From Sindora glabra (lineage: Eukaryota > Streptophyta > Magnoliopsida > Fabales > Fabaceae): a stretch of DNA of 64,000 nucleotides. Location of the stretch: positions 58,413,220-58,477,219 of the forward strand of contig CM035232.1 in assembly GCA_020226215.1 (NCBI GenBank). The letters are read 5' to 3'. Positions 48,416 through 62,140 of this stretch are shown here, one piece after another. A program made the translations under genes and the position numbers. A model generated the notes under the pieces. That model did not search any database and was not told the DNA's origin. It saw only the letters and a program-made list of their open reading frames with translations. Position 1 is the first letter of the stretch, and every line of letters begins with the position of its first letter.

Positions 48416-48792
48416 ACCTTTGATTATTTTGATGAAAAATATTTTTATAAAAATATAGTTATAAAATATGAAGATAATTGAACATAGCTTAAATTCTATC
48501 TTAATTATAAAAAATTTGATGGAAGAAACTTTCTTTTTATTCAAAGAAAAAGTTGTTTATTTTTTAGTCACAAATTATATAAACATATGGCATTTCTTTA
48601 TTTATATATAAGGAAATAAGACTTTTCTATGAAAAATATCTTCTAAAAAATAAATGAAAAATAATTTGAGGAAGTTTTCTTTAATAAAATTCATTTCATT
48701 TAACATTAAATATATTAATTATATTTTGTAATTTTAATAGTTTATAATTGTAATCCTATGGAAAATATTTTCCATTAAAATAAATAGAGCCT
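48416..48792. mobile_element. MITE, family A (copy 2), inside the LINE
   Basis: The ends GATTATTTTGATGAAAAATA and, in reverse complement, TTTATTTTAATGGAAAATA are inverted repeats. The inner sequence, for example TTAATATTAAATATATTAAT, is shared with 44769-45032. LINE coding similarity stops at its left edge and resumes at its right edge. No clear target duplication. Confidence 0.6.
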
Positions 48793-51330
48793 AATTCAAG
48801 CATTTCTTTTATAAAGACTGCTAAGAAATGGAATTGGAATGTTATGGCAACATATTCAAGAGAAATAGATTGTTGAATATATTTTAGGGCATTTCTTGAT
48901 AAAAATGCTTCTATTTTTATGATCAATCTTTAAAGAGATCTGAGGAAGCAGTGTGAAAATATTTTTCTTCAAGAGTAGTATCATGGTTCCAAGAAGCTCC
49001 TACCAAATGGCTTAGTTATAAAGATAAGAATACCAATTTTTTTTTCACATGTCTATGATTATTAGAAGGAAAAGAAAAGGATTATTGAAACCTTTATATT
49101 AGTGATACTATTTTAACTAGCATTTTTTCCTTTTTCTAGTGCTTTTCCTATGCCTTCTGAAATTGAATTGTCTATCATTCATGGAGCAATTTCAAATGAA
49201 GAAATCAAGAATGTTAATTTTTTTTCATGAATGGTCTGAAATCCTAAAGTCTTGATGTTCTTCATGCTCTTTTCTACCAAAGTTAATGGATTTGTGATAG
49301 GTGATTATTTGGGTAGGGCAGTCACCGATAAGTTTCTAAACCCTTCCAAAATCTCATGTTGATGATAATTTGTTGGTTTTAATCCTAAAAGTTGAGTCTC
49401 CTAATTTTATTTCTCAATTTTGTCCCATTAGTTTATGTAATGTTTTGTGCAAGACAATTACTATAATTATTGCCAATCAACCCAAGGTTGTGATGAATAA
49501 GTTAATTTTACCCAACCAATGTAGTTTATTCTTAGTCATCTTGGTTTTGACAACACCATTATTGCTTAGATGCTAATTCATGTGCTTTATGAAAGACCAA
49601 AAAGGTTGTATAACAATTAAAATCAATCCAAAAAGCTAGTAATAGGCTTAATTGGCATTCCATAAGGGACACTCTTTATGATATTGGGATAAAGGAGTCA
49701 CTTACTAATCTTATTTGGACAAGTAGATCCTCTCCTTTAATGAGGATTTCATGCAATAGTGAGGAATCTAAAATTTTTTTAACTTCCTATGAAATCAAAT
49801 AGAGGAAACCCATTTCTTCCTATCTTTTGGTCTCATGTGTGGAGAAATTCACTCAAAGTATCCAATTTGTAGTCAAGTCAAAGCACCAATAATCAATTAA
49901 TATCAAAAGAAGGATTTAAATTTAATTCATTATTAATGTTAATTAATTTTATATTATTATTTACTCATATTTTTATTATATCAATAAAAATATTGAAATT
50001 TTTTATTGTTATAAAAATTTTTAATTAATATTATTTTTTATTGATGTATCTTTATTTATTAATAATATAAAATATTTTTCACTGACAATGACTCAAATCT
50101 AAATTCTTAGAAAAATTGGTGTGAATATTTCCTATCTCCTTCTTATTGATGAAAATTATCAATTTTGTAGATGTTTCATTAAATCAAGTTTAGATCATTC
50201 AAACATTGTCTCCACTTATTGCCAATCTTTAGGTAAAAAATGAATGCTTTGAAGACATGGATTTTCTTTTCAAGGAATGTGAATCATGTTCGTGTTTGTG
50301 AGATAAGCACAGCTCGTGGACTCTCCCAAACTTCTGATCTTGATAAGTATCTTGAAGTCACTCTTCCTTGTGATTCAACTCCAGCACTTAAGTTCATATG
50401 GTACATAAGGTGTCTAAAAAATTGTCTGGTTGGAAAGGCTCCTCTCTTTCTCTAGTTGGTAAGCTTAATCTCTCAAAAACATTTTTAGAAGCTATTGCCA
50501 CATAAACTATGCAAATTGTCATTTGTCTTGCATGTGATTCAATTGGGGAAGAAAAAAAAAAGTAGGAAATTTTTTAGGGGATTTTTCCTCTGATAATCGA
50601 AGGATCCATCTTGTGAATTGGTCTTGGGCTTTAGACATGAGAGCATCTAATGCTACTTTTAAGATTCAAATACGGTATGCTCCTTGGGTTCCTTTGTTGA
50701 GATCTAAGAATAATTGTGCCGTGGTAAATTCCCTCCATTAGAACCTCTCCAAAGGGCTCCAACTTGTGGCGTGATATTTCCTCCTCCTCTCATTTGGAAA
50801 TAAATATTTTCTTGAGGATTGTAAATAGATGAATTTCTGGACTAATAAATGGATTCCCAATTCGGGAAAATTAATTCAGTATTCCATCAAAGATTATTTC
50901 TGAACACGAACTCAGCCTCAGGGTTGCTTTCATCACCATTTAAGGGGAATGGGACAGACGTAGCCTTTTGGACATTCTACCTTCCAATATCCGTAACAAA
51001 ATCTTTGACATGCTTCCTCCATCTTAAAAAGGCAATGAAAGATAGAGTTGGATTTTTCTTTGCCATTGTGGCTTTGTGCCAAAGAAAAGCTCCTCACTAA
51101 TAGCAATCAGAAAAGTCGACATCTCTGATAATGATTTATGCTCAGTTTTTCATTCTCACGTGGAATCAATCAGCAAGCTTTATGTGATTGTAATGGTATT
51201 TCTGATATTTGTCTTCGTTTAGTTAAGCCATCTTACCGGAATCACTTTTTCTTTGGTTGAAATCGACTGGCTTTGGATAACCTTGCTTGCAACAATTGGA
51301 GTAGAAACAAGGGATATCATTGGAGTCTAG
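48793..51330 (+). pseudogene. LINE ORF2 reverse transcriptase relic
   Basis: Readable blocks are SKKLLPNGLVIK (W-LK-GD-NT region, near 48980), FFMNGLKS (49225), KVESPNFISQFCPISLCNVL (49390-49450), NKLILPNQCS (49500), then after a gap SQTSDLDKYLEVTLP (50330-50380), CLKNCLVGKAPLFL (50410-50455) and RRIHLVNWSWALD (50600-50640). These follow the L1 reverse transcriptase from finger motifs to thumb. The YxDD block is not seen and is probably lost between 49600 and 50200. It is dead. Confidence 0.75.
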
Positions 51331-51331
51331 A

Positions 51332-52210
51332 GGTCATTTGATTTGTGAAAATAGTATAAAAAGTAAAACTTTTTGAAAAGTAGAAAATAATTAAATTGTT
51401 TGATTGATCATTAATTATTAAAATAAAGAAAATAAAATTTCTTAAAATTTTACTTTTTACAAATCATATGAAATTGTTCCACGACACTCCTTTGGTAGAA
51501 GAAATTTTCATATCTTCTAGAGATAATTTAATTAATAATTATTTTAATATTTTATTTTTATTATTGAAAAATTATAATAAATATATTTTATTAATGATAT
51601 ATATAATTTATTAATTATATAATAAATAAAATGAGTATTGTACAAGATATATACTAAATATTATATTAGAAATATAAATTGTAAATATTATCAAAAATAT
51701 TATCATATTGGAAATTTGATTCTAAATATAATTATACTTATTATATATCTATTATATCATTTTATATTTATTATTTTAATATTTAATTATAAAAGTAAAA
51801 ATTATGTATTTTTATCTACTTTATATAAATTTAATAGAATTAATTATTTAGCTAATATTTTTCCATTTAAACTATATTTTATTTTAATTATATTAAGATA
51901 ATTTAATATATATATATATCTTAATTTTTTAATAAAATAAATTTTATTTTTTATAGCATATTAAAAAAAACTACTAATTTAAAAAAAATGATGTAAGAGA
52001 GATTAGAAATATAATATAAAAATGATAATTAAAAAGTATTAAAATAATATTTAAATAATAACAATCATTTTATTAATACTTATCAAGAAGTTCAAAGTTA
52101 AATAAAATAAAATATATAAAATTATTTCTTATAAAATATTAGTTTCTCAATATGGACTTTTTAAAAAAAATTTCCAAAACTTCGGTAACTTTCTGAAAAT
52201 TTCAACTTCT
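51332..52210. other. AT-rich insertion(s) in the LINE, first part MITE-like
   Basis: At 51332-51475 the ends CATTTGATTTGT and, in reverse complement, CATATGATTTGT begin an inverted repeat continuing through AAAAGTAAAA. The rest (51476-52210) is extremely AT-rich and I cannot assign it. ORFs across it are compositional. Confidence 0.45.
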
Positions 52211-52469
52211 CACAAAAATTTACTCCCTACAGGAATCAAGCAATTTTTTATTCCTGTTGATGCTCTCAATTCCATCTGACTTCGTTGAAATAAGTTTGAT
52301 TTCAATATTGAATCCGGGGATGAGGGTGATATCGCATTGCCCATGATGCTTTGGGATAATGAGATCATTAATGCTCGGTCCGACGGTCCCTGTCTCAAGA
52401 AGCTTGTCCCATTGAGCCTGTGAGATGGGAAGCTTATTAGATGAGTTTTTTCCAGATGGGTCAGTCTTC

Positions 52470-52880
52470 AAAGAGGATACTAAAGCTTATTCTGAGGAAG
52501 TGTTCTTCATAACTCCTCGAGTCTTTATTTAGCCAGATTTTCTAGGATCTGGGATGTTGTTCCATCGAAGATATTAAATTGCGGAGATCCTTGAACTTGT
52601 CCGGCTTGAATGGGAATCGGGAATCAAAGAACATGTTGAAACAGATTCTTTAGTTGTTGTCCATATTATTTTGACTACTGATACTGCTCTTCACCCTTCA
52701 GGTCATCTTTCTAAGATTCGTCGGTTGTTAAATCTGAATTGGGAAGCTCGTATATAGCACACTCAAAGGGAAGGGAATCACTGTGCTGACATCAGGGTAA
52801 ATCTTGGCCATTATTTGAATGTTGGATATCATGGCTTCATTGACCACTCCTGGGCTGGGGTCATTACTTCAAGCTGATGT
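52470..52880 (+). pseudogene. LINE RNase H domain relic
   Basis: The frame gives LEWESGIKEHVETDSLVVVHI, then HPSGHLSKIRRLLNLNWEAR and HTQREGNHCADIRVNLGH, the C-terminal half of the plant L1 RNase H (ETDS, then HxxREGNxxAD). A TAG interrupts the last block. The stretch 52210-52470 before it is unassigned. Confidence 0.7.
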
Positions 52881-52950
52881 TTCTGGTGTTTCTTAAACCA
52901 GATTAGATGTTTAGCATTTTTCTGTTTTTCATTTTTCAAAAAAAAAGAAT

Positions 52951-54491
52951 GAAGCACAAAATGAGACAGGTATGAGTCAATTTTATATTGTGAAACCCGC
53001 CTCTATCTCGTTGGTTGAGTTGAATAATGGAGAAAGAAATGTGGATCCATCATAAATCAATGCGAGCAATGTTCGGAATCCAATGTTGGAAATCCAGTCA
53101 CGTATCATTTAGGGTAAATTACACTTATCCTCACGGAAATTTAGTTTAATTATACTTACACTATTCTATTATCATAAATATACACTTATTTCTCCTATTT
53201 TTATATAAGTAACATGACAGTGGAATTAAAATACAAGAATAAAAGTCTGTATTTATAAAAATAGAAGGGTGAAATTGTAACAAAATAAATGTTAAAAGAG
53301 GTGTATGTAATTTGTCTATAATTTATAAAGAAGTCTATAAAAAATTGGTGTATATATATTTCGAATAAATCCAAGTTCTTAGGTTCTTGTTTTGGCCAAA
53401 AGTTGTTATGGTTCTCTTTTTCTGTTTCTACTATAAGCGGGTGTAAGGGGCAAGAGGATAGGTAATCACTCTCCCTCCCTCCTATTTTTAATGGACCCTG
53501 GTTTCCCTCCTTTTAATTTCATTAACCCTGTAGAAAAATAATTTTTGCAGCACTCCTCTCTATGGCTTGATCTTAGCAGTAACATGATCTAGGTTACTAT
53601 GCACAGGTATAAAATTATCTGAGGTGCTATTTTACACAATTCTGGACAAAATCAAAGAACAGTACCATAAGATATAGTTGGAAATTGGTACCAAAGAATT
53701 AGAGAATTAAATTTTCTTCTCTTTTATTCTTATTATTAATGAATCAGTTCCAACTTTTATTGAATTGGCCTAAAGAAGCAAACAAATTGCAGCAGTCTAA
53801 ACTAATAAATTCAGATCTTTACATAGATATAACAAATTACATTCTCTTATTGGAAAGTGCCAAAAGCTAATGATTACCTCAGTAGCCATGTACACTAACA
53901 GAACTAAAAACTAAATGTAAGAGCTAAGGCACTTAAGAATATCCCTTCATAGGAGGGTTCGGACAAAATTATTCAGCTACCAGTGTGACATCATCCTGAA
54001 AGTCTTGAATATAGAACCAACAATTTCCTGCGGTTGGTTATCACTATATAAACCCCCCCCCCCAAAAAAAAAAAAAGTTCCATAATTTAAAGATGTACCC
54101 TTTCTTCAGTTCTAGAGAGAGGCAATGTTCTACAGAAAAAAATGAATAAATTGAAACTCAAACTGGATTCAATGAAAGGACAGCTCACTGGAACATATTC
54201 TGCAGAAAGTTGGATCTTGGCCTTCTTCTGCAGTATTTTATTTGGAATGTATGACCGTCAAGAATAAAATGATGGTGATTCTAGCTGGATTTGTCATTGT
54301 TGCTACATTTGAGGGGAGAGAAACAATTTGATTGAGGTAGAATCCTGTTTGCCAAGGACTAGGAAATTTCGGCAAGAATGTAAGTAGGAAAAATACAGTC
54401 ATCATCTCACCAGCTTCAGAATAATGCAAGATGAGTAAATCAAGATGACCTGAAAATATGAATATATTTTGCACCTCTGTTCATCAGCGAT
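52951..54491. other. Intergenic DNA downstream of the PPR gene
   Basis: A GGGTAAATTACACTTAT motif at 53113, typical of a common plant MITE end, opens an AT-rich segment to about 53360. A C12/A13 run lies at 54052-54076. The last few hundred bases probably include the PPR 3' untranslated region. No other gene seen. Confidence 0.5.
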
Positions 54492-56801
54492 TCATTCACA
54501 TTTGACACACTGACTGTCTAGCTCTATCAAACTTAGTCCTGGAATGCTTTTCATGCCTTTTGTCATGGCTCTTACTTTGGCTACCTCATCCCATTTCGCC
54601 CCTTCTGCAAATAAATTTGATACCAAATTATATGAACTGAAGTTATCAGGGTCCAATTCCAAAATTTTTTTCCCAATAATGTCACCCGTTTCTGTATCCC
54701 CGTATAGTCTGCAAGCAGAAAGCAAGGCATGCAATGCAGAAGAACCCTGTGTTGGTGGCATGTGTTTAACAAGATTGTATGCTTCTTTGATCCGTCCAGC
54801 TCGGCTTAATAAATCTACAAGACAACAATAATGAACTTCACTTGGGACAATGGAGTATTCATTCACCATGGTACAGAAAACTTGTAGTCCCTCTTCTATC
54901 AACCCTGTGTGACTGCAGGCAGTGAGTATTGATGTAAGGGTTACCTCATCAGGTTCAACATTTTCCGATTTCATTTTATCAAACAATTTCAGTACCTCTT
55001 CACAGCTTCCATGCATTCCATGTGCAGCTATCATCGCATTCCAAGACGTGAGACACTGATCAGTCATTCGCTCAAACAGATATCTTGCCATGTCTAATTT
55101 TCCACACTTGGCATAAGCAGTGATAAGAGAATTGATGACCGACAACTCTATGCCAAGAAAACATCGGTACATGTGACAGTGAACCTCTTTAACAGAACTC
55201 AGACATCCCAGCTGAGATATGGCCTGAACGAGGCCAATAATAGTAACAGCATCAACTTTAAAATCTTTTTTTTGCATCAAACGAAACAAACTTATGGCTT
55301 CATCAGAATAGCCATTAAAAACATAACCCATCATCATTGAAGTCCACGACACCAGGTCTCTGTATTTTATCCTGTTAAAGACATCCTTTGTATAGTCTAT
55401 GCACCCGCATTTTCCATAAGTATAAATTATTTGATTGACAATTTCCACATTCAAGGATATGTCCTCATGCCTCAACAAATAACCATGGATAGACCTGGCA
55501 CGTTTGATGTCTTCCAAATTTGACACTGCAGAAAGTACATTTAGAATCGAACCAACATTTGGTTTGATGCCTATTCTGATCATTTCCCCAAAAGCACTTA
55601 CAGCCTCCCATGAGAAGTGTTGATGGAGAAAGCCAGCCATCAAGACATTATACAGAACAACATCTCTTTTCCCCAAGCTAGCAAACATTAATTTGGCTTT
55701 AGTTATATCAAATTTAGAGTACAGATCAACTAAAGCAGTACACGCTACCAGATCAAGTTGCAGTCCCCTTCGTATCATGTAACCATGCATACTCCTCCCT
55801 TCAAGCAAATAATTTAAACTAGCACAAGAAAGAATTGCATTGGCTAAGGTTAACAGATCAGGAAAAACATCTCCTTGCATCATTTGACAGAACAGGTCAA
55901 AAGCTTGCAGGTCTTTTCCCATATGAAGATGACAAGCAATCATTGTGTTCCATGAACCAACATTTCTAGCATCCATATTGCTAAAGATGAAGGCAGCCAT
56001 TTGTGGATTCCCACATTTGTAATACATATCGATGAGACTTGTCTGAAAATTTTCATCTGACACACCGATTCTTTTCCTAATGGCATAACCATGGATGGCC
56101 CGACCTTCTTCCAAAGCTCCCACCTGTGCTGCAGCCCGAAGCAAGCTCACTAATGTCACTCTATTGGGAGATAGCTGTTGCCTCTGCATGCTGTAAACAA
56201 TGTGGAAGGCCTCATGAGCATATCCACTTCTACATTGAGCATATGCAGATATGATTGATGAATAAGAAACAAGATCTTTTTCTGTAATTTCATCAAACAC
56301 CCTAGCTGCATCCTCCAGTTCCCCATATTTCGAGTACAGACCAACGAGGGAAGAACCCACAAAACCATCTGAATTTAGATTAACCTTAAAGGCATCCACA
56401 TGAAGTCCTCTTCCAAATTCAATCCTTCCTAACTCACTACAACTTTTCAGACCAAATGTAATGGCTGAGCCATTCAAACCAAATTTCCGTCGCTTCAAAT
56501 CCAAGTACCGAACAAGAACTTCGCCGTATTGACCTGCTCTAAAATACCCAATAAGAATTGAATTCCAAAGTGAAAGATTATTGTTGATGATTCTACAGAA
56601 CACCCACCTGGATTCAGCTAAGAGGCCAAACTTCGCATAGCAATTCAAAATCTTAGAGCCCAAAACGATGTTATTTCCAAACCCAGAAACAAAAATGCGA
56701 GCGTGTAATTTTTTGAAGGAGAGAAGTTCTGAACAATTATCCAAGAAGGAAGCAAACTTCTGTGAAATATACAGAGAGTCGGGAGATGAAAATTTGATCA
56801 T
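54492..56801 (-). CDS. PLS-class pentatricopeptide repeat protein, E-type
   Basis: An intact, intronless 769-codon ORF. The ATG at 56801 is the first after an in-frame TAG about 60 bases upstream. From about residue 45 to 685 the protein is tandem PPR motifs of the P, L and S types (blocks like SLVGLYSKYGELEDAARVFD, SWNTMIACHLHMG, NSLITAYAKCGKLDMARYLF). It ends with an E1-like domain (ALHALLSACRLYGDTETG ... IPGLSLIEL, about 687-762) and lacks a full E2 and any DYW domain. Such proteins bind organellar RNA one base per repeat and usually help C-to-U editing, recruiting a separate DYW partner. Mitochondrial or plastid location is assumed from the family; the N-terminus shows no clear signal. 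Single exon and no damage mark it as a live host gene. Confidence 0.95.
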   Translation of the reverse strand: MIKFSSPDSLYISQKFASFLDNCSELLSFKKLHARIFVSGFGNNIVLGSKILNCYAKFGLLAESRWVFCRIINNNLSLWNSILIGYFRAGQYGEVLVRYLDLKRRKFGLNGSAITFGLKSCSELGRIEFGRGLHVDAFKVNLNSDGFVGSSLVGLYSKYGELEDAARVFDEITEKDLVSYSSIISAYAQCRSGYAHEAFHIVYSMQRQQLSPNRVTLVSLLRAAAQVGALEEGRAIHGYAIRKRIGVSDENFQTSLIDMYYKCGNPQMAAFIFSNMDARNVGSWNTMIACHLHMGKDLQAFDLFCQMMQGDVFPDLLTLANAILSCASLNYLLEGRSMHGYMIRRGLQLDLVACTALVDLYSKFDITKAKLMFASLGKRDVVLYNVLMAGFLHQHFSWEAVSAFGEMIRIGIKPNVGSILNVLSAVSNLEDIKRARSIHGYLLRHEDISLNVEIVNQIIYTYGKCGCIDYTKDVFNRIKYRDLVSWTSMMMGYVFNGYSDEAISLFRLMQKKDFKVDAVTIIGLVQAISQLGCLSSVKEVHCHMYRCFLGIELSVINSLITAYAKCGKLDMARYLFERMTDQCLTSWNAMIAAHGMHGSCEEVLKLFDKMKSENVEPDEVTLTSILTACSHTGLIEEGLQVFCTMVNEYSIVPSEVHYCCLVDLLSRAGRIKEAYNLVKHMPPTQGSSALHALLSACRLYGDTETGDIIGKKILELDPDNFSSYNLVSNLFAEGAKWDEVAKVRAMTKGMKSIPGLSLIELDSQCVKCE

Positions 56802-59064
<2,263 letters not shown>

Positions 59065-59808
59065 TACGGGTGCAAATGGGCCGGCGGGGCCTATCAGGAG
59101 TATATGACCCATCCTAATTTAGGTCTAACATGACTCGACCCATTTAGTTAAATGAGTTAGGTTAAGGTCAATATAAAAATTTTTTTAATTAAATAAGCCA
59201 AGTCTTTTTATTTTAAACTTAACCTATAGGCCTCTTAGACTGATATATTTAATATTTTTTATTTAAATTTATTTACTATAAAAGCAATGATATATATTTT
59301 TTTTTCAAGTCGATTATATAGATTAAATATTTTAAATGTTTGTTGTATAATTTATAGTGAACTAATTTGCTTTTATTTTTAACCTTTGATGTTATGACAA
59401 CTTGATTGTTATTTTACTTTTAATTAAATATTAAATATTTAAATTAGTAATTTTGTATTATGAATATATGGATTTATTTCTTTGTTAATTAGTTCTTATA
59501 TAAAATTTTGTATTAATTTTAGTATTATTAGGGGTATATTAAGAATATATTAATATAAACTTATATAAGTTATTAGCTTATTTAAGGCCTTTTAAGCCTT
59601 AAATTATTAGCCTATTTAAAAACTTATACTTAAAAATAGAGTTTTAAATAGGCTAACAGATCAGGTTAGACTTTTAAAATAGGTCAAGTTCAGGCTTGAT
59701 ATAAAACCTTATATAGGTTAATAGGTCAGGATCGGAATAATATTTTGCAATACAGGCCCGACTTATTTAAGGTAAAGCCTAATTTAACTCAATCTATTTG
59801 CACCCCTA
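59065..59808. mobile_element. hAT-like MITE (TAGGGGTGCAAAT family)
   Basis: The left end TACGGGTGCAAATGGGC and the reverse complement of the right end TAGGGGTGCAAATAGATT match the common plant hAT MITE terminus. Flanks CCTGCGGG (59057-59064) and CCTGTCAG (59809-59816) share 5 of 8 bases. The interior is AT-rich with repeated TAGGT and TTAAG words and no gene. Confidence 0.65.
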
Positions 59809-59816
59809 CCTGTCAG

Positions 59817-61114
59817 CTTCCATATGATAGGTGGCAATTTGTATTTATACGTTAAATTTTGTATAATATCAAAAATTAATAATAATTCTTTTGGTGTTTA
59901 TATTTTTAATTAGAGATAATAATTTACAATCATATGTGAAGTTCAAGTTCGTATTACGTTCATGACTGATAAGAATTCGAATAAATTTAATTTAAATTCA
60001 ATTTGAATAATAATCATATTATATTGAATCAATTTATTTATTAAATACATCAATACTAGTTAACTCATTTAATCCAATTAATAATTTTAATTAATAAAAT
60101 TTATAGTATAAATTTATTTTTTAAATTTAATTATTAATTATTTTTAAAAATATTTTTAATCATTTATAAAATACTTATTTAATTTTTTATTTCTATTTTA
60201 TTAAAATATAATTTTTGTATTTTTATTATATATAATTATTTATAATTTAATTATTAATTATTTCTTAACTACCAATTTAAATTTTTAATATAAAATTTTA
60301 AATAAATTTACATATCAATTCATTTATAATCTTAAATCAGCTCATTAATTATTCATGTAAAATAAGTCAAATCATTTATGATTTAAACTTATATAAACTC
60401 AATCCTAATTTGGGTAAAATATTTCGTACTTGTGGCAAGTTATCGTATCGTATAAAAAATTATCACCTCTATTCCTAATCTTATTTTTAATAATGTATAT
60501 TTGAGGTTAATTTAATTTAAAGATTGTTAATTTATTTGTAATGATAGAAGTGATAAGTAATTTAGCTAATGCACATTCGTAAAATTTTTTATTTGAACTT
60601 AAAATATAATAAAATAAAATTTTAAAATAATATTGGACATTTCTGCATCACTAAAATACCAACTATTTTATGCAATGAAAAATATATTGAAATGATGTAA
60701 ACCCTAGCGGAGAAAATTGTTGAGGCTAGTATCTTACCTTTCACTCATGCATTATAATGTTATTAAAAAATCGATAATATTCCTTTTTTGGTAAAAAATT
60801 GTAATCACTCTGCCTTTTGTAATAATAAGATATCTTTACGTGTACTAAAATTGTTAAAAAAAAATCACATTGATAATAAATTTGAAAACTATTAAAACAA
60901 TTGAAGTCAATTTAATTTAAAATTTTTCAATTTTATACACGTGAGAAAAAATTTAAAAATATGTAAATAATATTTGTAATAATTAATTTTATTTATTAAA
61001 TTACATTTTTTATTGCTACAAAAGAGATTTTTTATTTTGAACTTGGAAAATTGTGCTAGTTACAAACAAACAGAAGAGAAAATCACGCTTTACTTGTTTA
61101 TGATATGCTTTTTT
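59817..61114. other. AT-rich intergenic DNA, no gene seen
   Basis: No recognisable coding, RNA or repeat unit. Confidence 0.5.
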
Positions 61115-61590
61115 TTTTTTTAACTTGATCCATTTAATGTGTTAAGTGTTACATTTTATCTATTTGTATTTTTAATTATTGATATTTTATCTATCTAAAA
61201 TACTTTCCATTCAAAATTTAATAAAAAAATTCATATACATTGCATGTAATTTTTATTTCTTTATATTTTAACTTAATTTGAGGTTTACTCAAAATCAAAT
61301 TATCCCCAAAAATCATAATTTTATTATAGATTTATCTTTTATATTTTTAATCAATTATTGTTAAATAAAGGACACCGAATAAGTTGTTTTGGAAAAAAAT
61401 TAATTTTGATTTAGTATCAAATTGAGTAAAAAGTTGATGAATAAAAATATCACATGAAATGTATGTGAATTTTTTTGTTAAATTTTGGATAAAAAATAAT
61501 TTAAATGAATAAAATGTTAGCAATTGAAAGTATAAATGAGTAAAATGGAATACTTAAAATTAAATATGAATTAATTGAAAATTAATAAAA
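61115..61590. mobile_element. Foldback element with long inverted arms
   Basis: The left arm (about 61125-61300) and the reverse complement of the right arm (about 61415-61585) align over at least 150 bases, with shared blocks such as AAAAAAATTCATATACATT / AAAAAAATTCACATACATT. The loop is about 100 bases. No TIR-type border or target duplication was fixed, so exact ends are uncertain. Confidence 0.55.
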
Positions 61591-61912
61591 TTAGAGGTGT
61601 ATAAAATATAATCTTCCCCACAAATATTGAAGAAAAAACCCAAACAAACCCCTTCAACGTTGGAGAAAAGTTAGGGAGGTATTTTTAGTCCTGCTGCAAT
61701 ATTCAAAACTTTAGTACTATTATCTTTTATATTTTAAAAAATTAAGCATTTATTTTTTTAATTTTAGTATTTATTCAATTATAATATTTGAAAAGTTAAC
61801 TTAATTAACAAAATAACTCACTTGTGAAAATATAAAAATAGTAATATTGTAATCACAGTATCGTAGTAGAGTTGGATATATTTTCAAAAGTTAGAATGGT
61901 AAGCTTAAAATT

Positions 61913-62131
61913 AAGGATAAATTATACCTATTTCTCCTAAAATTTATTTTTATTTTTATTTTCAGAAGTATCCATTCACCTCCTTTAATTTTTAAAAATG
62001 ATAAGGATAAATTTTAAATAAAGGAGAACGGGGTTGAGTATTTATAAAAAGCGAATGTTAATATGATTTCTAAAAGTAAAATAATTATGAATATAATTAC
62101 CCTAAATTTTATGGAAGTCAATATAATTTAT
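61913..62131. mobile_element. Short MITE with 9-bp target duplication
   Basis: CTTAAAATT occurs exactly at 61904-61912 and 62132-62140. Between them the ends GGATAAATTATACC and, in reverse complement, GATAAATTATATTG are inverted. A 9-bp duplication fits a Mutator-type MITE. The family resembles the GGGTAAATTACACTTA start at 53113. Confidence 0.55.
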
Positions 62132-62140
62132 CTTAAAATT

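Larger units (their letters stand above)
46440..52950 (+). mobile_element. L1-type LINE, fragmented relic
   Basis: Peptides of a plant L1 element follow in the right order on the plus strand: ORF1 zinc knuckle, ORF2 endonuclease, reverse transcriptase, and RNase H, ending near an A-run (AAAAAAAAAGAATG) at about 52938-52950. Stops and frameshifts are dense. MITE-like AT-rich insertions interrupt it at 48416-48792 and 51332-52210. The 5' end and target duplications were not found. Confidence 0.8.

Noticed and set aside
51638..51901. 87-codon ORF rich in Ile, Tyr and Asn
   Set aside because: Chance ORF in extremely AT-rich DNA inside the LINE insertion.
52220..52471. 83-codon minus-strand ORF, fairly balanced composition
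   Set aside because: Lies antisense within the LINE 3' part; no recognised domain. Could be revisited with a database search.
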